Made by a program: the position numbers and the translations under genes. Shown here in pieces: positions 58,655-64,000 of a stretch of DNA of 64,000 nt (positions are counted from its first letter, which is position 1; each line of letters opens with the position of its first letter). The DNA is from Membranipora membranacea (Eukaryota > Bryozoa > Gymnolaemata > Cheilostomatida > Membraniporidae), in assembly GCA_914767715.1 (NCBI GenBank), contig OU612069.1, forward strand, positions 22,751,387 through 22,815,386, in the 5' to 3' direction. The notes beneath the pieces were generated by a model. That model had not been told where the DNA came from. It did no database searches and saw only the letters and a program-made list of their open reading frames with translations.

Positions 58655-58770
58655 ATTAGCATATATTAGCATATATTAGCATTATGCTAGCATATATTAG
58701 CATATATTAGCATATATTAGCATATATTAGCATATATTAGCATATATTAGCATATTAGCATATATGCTAG
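58655..58770. repeat. 10-base microsatellite
   Basis: About ten copies of AGCATATATT with a few interruptions (for example TATGCTAGC). Confidence 0.95.
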
Positions 58771-59459
58771 TGTGCAAAACAGGTAGACATATAGATACAT
58801 TAAGAGTGAAACTACAAAACTTTTGAACAGCATGGAGGCTAATGGCTTCGAACTCAGATACATAAAATTTTTAACAACATACATCCTTTGACTTGCTTTG
58901 CCAGTCATTTTATGCACATAATCTCCGAATCTTAGTTTGTTATGAATGTCTACACCAAGGTATTTTACCTTTTCACAAAATGATATATTATTATTATGCC
59001 ATATTACTAATGAATGATCCGGTATTAGATTTTAGTTGTGATAAGCTATGAAAATAATACTGCACTGCCTATACCAATAATGCCTCTCACTGCACTCACT
59101 ATAATAATACTCTCACTGCGCTGCCTATTCAAGTCATTTCTAAATCAATGATCAAACAATTATCCCAGAGATCCCAAGAGATTATTAAGGCTAAATAGAA
59201 ATTGGAATTTTAGACATGTTAAAAAAGTGATTTTGCAGGTGAACCGGATAAATCCAGGCAATGATTTCAATAGCAACACATTGTATTAATTATGCCTTTC
59301 TACCCTCTACAAACATCATATTTTAACATCATGGGGATTCATTTTCACCTGTGGCGACGGCCTTGGTTAGTCCATATGAATTGGTTTATCTGGATCAAAT
59401 CTAAAATTATTTACGATTATATGTTTACAAGAAATGCTCTAGGTTTTTATTGATTTACC

Positions 59460-59840
59460 TGCTATCACAAACATGAAATGTTGCGAGAAAAGGATGCATA
59501 TACTTTGTCAATAAAGGAACTTGCTACTAGAGTATGGAACTTGCATCGCTCTAGAAAATTGTGTATGATGTGATCAAGGAGTTGTCTTTAACAATTAAAT
59601 TAAAAAATTTCCTTAGTAATTTCTTGTCTATGGTACATATGCTCGTATGCTAAACAGGCAGACAATAAATACATCAAGAGGGAAACTACACAACTTTTGA
59701 ACATCATGAAAGCTAATGGCTTTGAACTTAGATGCAACATTTTTTTAACAACATACATTCTTTGACTTGCTTTGCCAGCTATTCTTTGCACATAATCTTC
59801 AAATCTCAGGTGTTTCACCCAACAATATTTCGGTGCCATC
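59460..59840 (-). mobile_element. LINE remnant, copy 2 (reverse transcriptase C-terminal part)
   Basis: The open frame at 59839-59600 encodes the post-catalytic region of a CR1/Jockey-like non-LTR reverse transcriptase: RFEDYVQRIAGKASQRMYVV followed by a hydrophobic segment ending in CLAYEHM. It is 5'-truncated and related to the remnant at 57840-58970 with the same orientation. It is dead by truncation. Confidence 0.75.
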
Positions 59841-59979
59841 TCAGACGTACCCTCAGCTGTTTATGCTCAGGGGGTTTTACACCTTTAAAATACCACTATG
59901 CGACATGCTAATATTAAAACTCAGGTTACGAATCCTCCCAGGTTGAGAGCCCTGCTTATCCAGGGAATAAAAAAAATTG

Positions 59980-60041
59980 AAGTGGAGCTCAGCTCCACTT
60001 CAAGAAGGTTGTTTATAACCAAGTGGAGCTGAGCTCCACTT
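59980..60041. repeat. Palindrome of palindromes
   Basis: Two 21-base palindromes (AAGTGGAGCT/AGCTCCACTT with one central base, C in the first and G in the second) at 59980-60000 and 60021-60041 are exact reverse complements of each other across a 20-base spacer. Confidence 0.9.
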
Positions 60042-60044
60042 ACT

Positions 60045-61725
60045 CACTGTACAAAAGTACCACTGCTATCAAAAGTACAGCACATATGTAAAATGAAGAA
60101 AGCAAAAGGAATCTGAGCTGCACAAGATGAAAGATTGAATTGAAATAAGAAAAGTTGTTTTGTCTCTTGGTGGTTCTACATTTAGATGTGCGGTATCTAT
60201 CTTTGCTCTGCGAGCAGATGTTCTGTTTGTATTTACTTTGATAAGTTAGTTCAGGGGGTGTTGATCTTTGTTAGCTATTATTGTGAGGTGTTCACTGCAA
60301 GAGGTCTGCAGGAAAGTTGAGACTGATTGGTGCGCTAGATTGTCAAGCCTCTGTTCATAATCGACAGAGAATGACAGATTGCTTAATGCAGGGCAGGCGA
60401 TTACTTACTTAATGTTAGCTACATAAATAATTATCAGGCCATCGCTACCCATGTCCATGTTTGGAGTATTTAGATATTATTTATAGACAACATGATGAAT
60501 GAATGATAGTTTGTTGACTACAACAACGCCTTAAAACTTGTTGTGTGCAGAGAGAGAAAGAAAAAGTTCATCATCTCCATAGGTTACATTGAGGTGCATA
60601 GCAGGTTTGGTGGAGATAATTCAAAAGCACCATCCGAGAAATCAGTTTCATGGTGTGATCATATCTCGTCATTCAAGCAATCAACTGTGTTTCTGAGCAC
60701 CTGTTCCGCAAGGCGGGTTTCATTTTGGATAAATATAGGACCATAGGAAAAGTGGCAATGTATCCATGCTAACCTTTCTTGCAACGAATTCAGATTAATC
60801 ACTTGATACTGGCTGACTGGCCCCGTTGGGTTTTTGTTGTTTTCATGTTTGGGTGTATCTTCTCAACCATGAATTACCTTCAACCACCAGAAACCCAAGG
60901 GGGCCAGTCAAACATTGCCAGAGACCAAAGTTTTGGAGTAGACATGCGCCCCAGTTACATGATACAACTGATGTTGCTTGTTCTTACTCCATTTCCAACA
61001 ATTCTAGGTCAAAAAATGACTATTTCAACTTCCAGTTTTTTAGTTATTCCTTGGCATGTGCAATCATTTGGTATTTGTTTTTGCCTCTCCGTCTGATGAT
61101 GCTTTGTTACTACACTACAAACTCTACGACGGAATAACTTGCGGTTACATACCTCCAATCCGTGTTCTGTCATACATGTCCATATCCATTTTACGTTTCA
61201 GTTTAAGACATTTCAGTATAGAATAGCAATATTGAGTAAGTTGCCATTTACATTACATGGCAGGGGGGGGGGGGGGCAAAAGTTTGGGGGCTCAGCCTAA
61301 TATGATCACCTTAAGGTCTCTTGGTCACAGTTATGTCAGGTTACTTTATTAAAACAGGACAAAGAGGATAACTTTATCACACTTGTATTAGTGCAACACA
61401 TAGTTGGAATTGCATATTGACAGAGGAATGCAATACAATAATATTGTGCGGGCTTATTGCAGTCTTCAATCCATAAGCAGTAGTCAGGAACACAGTCAGT
61501 GCAAAGAGAGGGACTGTGCAGTTTTCATCAGTGTTTCTATCCTCGTTCTGTTTAAAAGAGGATGGGAGTTGTCTTATCAAATGAGGGGTATGATGGAAAA
61601 CTCAAAAATAAATGGCGCGGGTCAGTATTTTTTATTCCAGCCTAATCGGTGCGGTTTGGAATTGCCTCCTGTCGGTGTCGGATTGAGAAGACAACCACCC
61701 AGCCTTATATATATTGTATTATTAC
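60045..61725. other. Spacer without supportable gene
   Basis: Several open frames of about 100 codons overlap at 60779-61137 but show no domain and no consistent splice context. A run of G (61263-61276) belongs to a C-rich motif shared, in reverse, with 17542-17580. Confidence 0.45.
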
Positions 61726-61729
61726 AGAT

Positions 61730-61952
61730 TGTGAAGATGTATGCTAAATTTAGGCGACTGCTGAGGAGACGAAGACCCTCTAAACCCTCGACAAGTACAC
61801 TCTATACTGTGGCTACTGATATCGAGCATGACCTGATTCCTGAATACACTGCGGAAGAGGAGGAGGAAGATGTTCTAGAGTACAATGAATCAATGTCAAA
61901 AGGCATGTTATTGAAGTTTGAACATCTAGCTAACATCCAACACTTTTATTAG
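61730..61952 (+). CDS. Possible 3' coding exon: basic then acidic tail, unknown protein
   Basis: After a fair acceptor (TATTGTATTATTACAG) an open frame reads IVKMYAKFRRLLRRRRPSKP, a Ser/Thr-rich segment, then an acidic cluster (EYTAEEEEEDVLEYNES), ending at a stop. The arginine cluster and acidic run resemble a cytosolic or nuclear tail. The sequence looks less AT-biased than its surroundings, which favours a real exon, but no upstream exon is identifiable. A hairpin (ATCCAACAC/GTGTTGGAT) overlaps the stop codon at about 61936-61961. It could also be chance or part of a mobile element. Confidence 0.3.
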
Positions 61953-62149
61953 TGTTGGATCTCAGCTAGATTTTAAAGGCACCTGCTTGGTCAACGTCAT
62001 CAATTGTCATCAGTAATGGCAGATGGCTGGGGAAGAAGATACTCACTACTTTTTGAGAGCTCATATAACTCTGTGCAAAGCTACTGGCTAGATGTTTTGA
62101 AACCACAACTATCTATATAAATTTTTGACTGATGGCTCTGGCCGCGACA

Positions 62150-63480
62150 GCAGTGGTTTAATGATAAAACATTACACCGATGGCAAAAAGTCAAAGTTTT
62201 CCGAGGTAAAAGTTATCAAGGCAATGATGTCATTCAAGAAATTAAATCTGAAAAGTGCGCCATTTCTGAAAGCCCAGTGAACGCTGAATATCTAAGTAGA
62301 TATTTTTCTAGCATTGGTGCAAATCTCAATGAAGAGGCCAAAATAATTTCGAACAAAATTTACTCAGGCTTTGAAAATGATCAGGCTTTCAGCTTTCCAA
62401 AATTTCCTTTTCAAGAAATTACATCAAGTGAAGCTTCAAAATATATTCACACATTGAAATTTATTTATATTATATATTATCTATATGCTGATGACTGCCT
62501 ACTAGTCAGCAGTGGGGAAAACCCAGATATATCCACAAAACTTATGGAGCTAACCATTCATCAAGCATCCTGTTGGTACAGTGAAAATTGCCTTGTTCTA
62601 AACAGCGATAAAACGGATCTCATGACCATTTCTTATAAAAAAAACACAAAACCTCCGAAACTTAAATTTAACGATATTACTTTCAAACAATCAGACAAGT
62701 ACTTAGGTGTGATTCTTGATAACAAAATTAATTTTTAAATCTCATACCAGTAAAATCAAACAAAAGCTTTACCCAATAGACACCAGTTTTCAACATAATA
62801 GAAAATTCCTGACACCCAAATTAGCCACACTTTGGTTCATTCTTATCTGGAATACAGCTATCCTCTACTATTTACAACAAAAACATGTCAAAAAGGAATT
62901 TTTAACAATTGAGAATAGATGTTTGAAAATTAAACACTATGACAGTGCTAAAAATAACACCTAAAATAAGACCTACAACATCCCTGTTTTAACTTTGCGT
63001 TTCGAATGCTTAATAAAATTGTCAATAATTTAGTCCCAATGATTGACACCAATCTGCTACCCAAAAATTTAACTAGTGAGACTCGGCTTGCTACAAGTTC
63101 TGGGTTTAGACTAGCTAATTATGAAGTTCGTAGCTCAGAAGTTCAATGAATTACTCAATCATGTTAAGCTGAGTAAATCCCTTGCTTATTTTAAAAATGC
63201 CACCCAGAGCAATGTCCTCAAACTACTCAATTGGTCAGTTATCATCATTTCATTAAAGCCTACTGGTGCATTGTTCGAATTCAATTCTTTGCCCAGCTAT
63301 TGTGTATTAAATTGTGCTTTTCTGCCACTTAGTACATGTGTGTACTTTACTTGTAATTTTACCTGTCATTGTTCTTGATTTTTTTAGTTTCATGTCTTTT
63401 TAATTCTCCACCATATTTTATCTGTATTTCTGCTTTCTGGGTACAAGTCCTAAGGACTTATTCTTCACCAGAATATAAAT
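62150..63480 (+). mobile_element. Truncated, internally deleted LINE with reverse-transcriptase YADD motif
   Basis: The frame at 62277-62738 starts in the endonuclease-to-RT linker (MNAEYLSRYFSSIG...), jumps at an AT-rich junction near 62455-62480, and resumes at the catalytic YADD (62484-62495). It continues through the post-catalytic motifs (NSDKTDLM, KYLGVILDNKINF). The frame then breaks, with later fragments to about 63480, ending with SAFWVQVLRTYSSP-like sequence. The fingers and upstream palm are missing, so it cannot encode an active enzyme. It resembles CR1/Jockey-type elements in motif style. Confidence 0.8.
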
Positions 63481-63575
63481 GGAATATATATTTCTGAATT
63501 ATTGAGCTTGAAACTGGACTGATATACAATTGAGTCATCATAGCTTTTATTAAATTAATTTGGATGATTTTACAG

Positions 63576-64000
63576 CATATAAGATCTGGTATAGGCATAG
63601 TGGACAGCCTGAGCTTGACGCAGCACTGCCATTTCCAATGAAAGATGAAACGACTATCAGTGACCTTCAAAAGGATGTCGGAGATGAAACGATAACGCAC
63701 TTATCTGTGCATGGAGATATCCCTGATGAGCTGTGGAAGATGGCTCCTAACCTTGTTTCACTGAAATTATCTGGCGTCAACTCTGAAACAAGGTACATTC
63801 TCTCCCTTTTTTTCTCCAAATGTTCTTTCTTAATTAGAAATGTCACAAAATGTCAAACTGAATGACCTATCATCTTTTGTAGGATTCCATGGTTTGGAGA
63901 GCTAAGAACCTTGGATATATCAGGAAGTTATTCATTGGAACATGGTTTACCTGAAGACATATATCGCCTGAGTCATCTTAAAACATTGAAACTAAGGAGT
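63576..64000 (+). CDS. Leucine-rich-repeat protein, partial (runs off the right edge)
   Basis: Exon 63576-63792 follows GGATGATTTTACAG and needs one base from an upstream exon I cannot find. It ends at a GTACAT donor and joins in frame to 63883-64000, after TCTTTTGTAG. The protein has an N-terminal YKIWYRHSGQPELDAALPF segment. Leucine-rich repeats follow: ITHLSVHGD-IPDELWKMAPNLVSLKLSG, ...IPWFGELRTLDISGSYSLEHGLPEDIYRLSHLKTLKLRS, with about 23-residue spacing and LxxLxLS cores. Repeats of this plant-like IP..L type occur in NLR-like and LRRC proteins. Subfamily, location and partners cannot be told from the fragment. Confidence 0.7.

Larger units (their letters stand above)
57840..58970 (-). 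mobile_element. LINE remnant, copy 1 (reverse transcriptase C-terminal part)
   Basis: On the minus strand, about 58960-58790 translates as the region after the catalytic domain of non-LTR reverse transcriptases (DYVxxxxGKASQRMYVVK...). It is clearly the same element as 59460-59840: the two share this block, the TAGTAATTTCTTGTC block and the segment around 57890-57960 / 59470-59545. The frame is broken by stops. A SINE head (58449-58532), GC-rich hairpins and a 10-base microsatellite lie inside, so it was invaded after insertion. Confidence 0.7.

Noticed and set aside
58655-58770. CRISPR-like or satellite array
   Set aside because: A simple 10-base AT-rich microsatellite without spacers; the genome is eukaryotic.
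60779-61137. Overlapping frames of about 100 codons, one with a hydrophobic stretch
   Set aside because: Two frames overlap with similar length, neither with a domain or splice sites, so chance is likely.

Overview
The window is animal nuclear DNA: AT-rich, with spliced genes (GT-AG introns of a few hundred to about 2400 bases), scattered tRNA-derived SINEs, decayed LINE fragments and many short palindromes. Conserved animal genes (SAP30-like, HMGB, ETFDH) are clear. The gene structure and repeats suggest a free-living, probably marine invertebrate; the sequence alone does not fix the phylum. All gene models below were built by hand from splice sites, reading-frame continuity and family similarity.

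Layout. 1-2970 is an old tandem duplication, one copy of which received two inverted-repeat insertions. 2971-11530 holds no gene I can support. 11538-17810 is a TATA-driven gene for a secreted 999-residue Asn/Gly protein made almost entirely of 69 in-register 13-residue repeats; it is the most unusual object here. 19050-24684 (minus) is a SAP30/SAP30L-type Sin3-HDAC corepressor subunit in four exons. About 2.3 kb away and divergent, a CCAAT/E2F promoter starts a seven-exon HMGB gene (coding 28236-32243). It is followed on the same strand by a complete 13-exon ETFDH gene (33901-43774), encoding the mitochondrial electron-transfer-flavoprotein:ubiquinone oxidoreductase. The last 3' splice site of ETFDH sits at the end of a tandem array of near-identical decoy 3' splice sites.

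43.8-51.2 kb carries two minus-strand paralogous genes for small secreted eight-cysteine peptides. They share cysteine spacing, exon structure, a TATA box and 3' ends, and sit among segmentally duplicated flanks. 51.2-62 kb is gene-poor: one possible small single-pass membrane protein (53275-53532), tRNA-like SINE heads, duplicated LINE reverse-transcriptase remnants, GC-rich hairpins and one doubtful basic/acidic exon (61730-61952). 62150-63480 is a truncated LINE with a YADD motif. The right edge (63576-64000) enters a leucine-rich-repeat gene that continues outside.

Functionally the genes are unrelated: chromatin (SAP30-like, HMGB), mitochondrial metabolism (ETFDH) and secreted lineage-specific proteins (the Asn/Gly repeat protein and the eight-Cys pair). 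The lineage-specific genes are the best candidates for undescribed biology.
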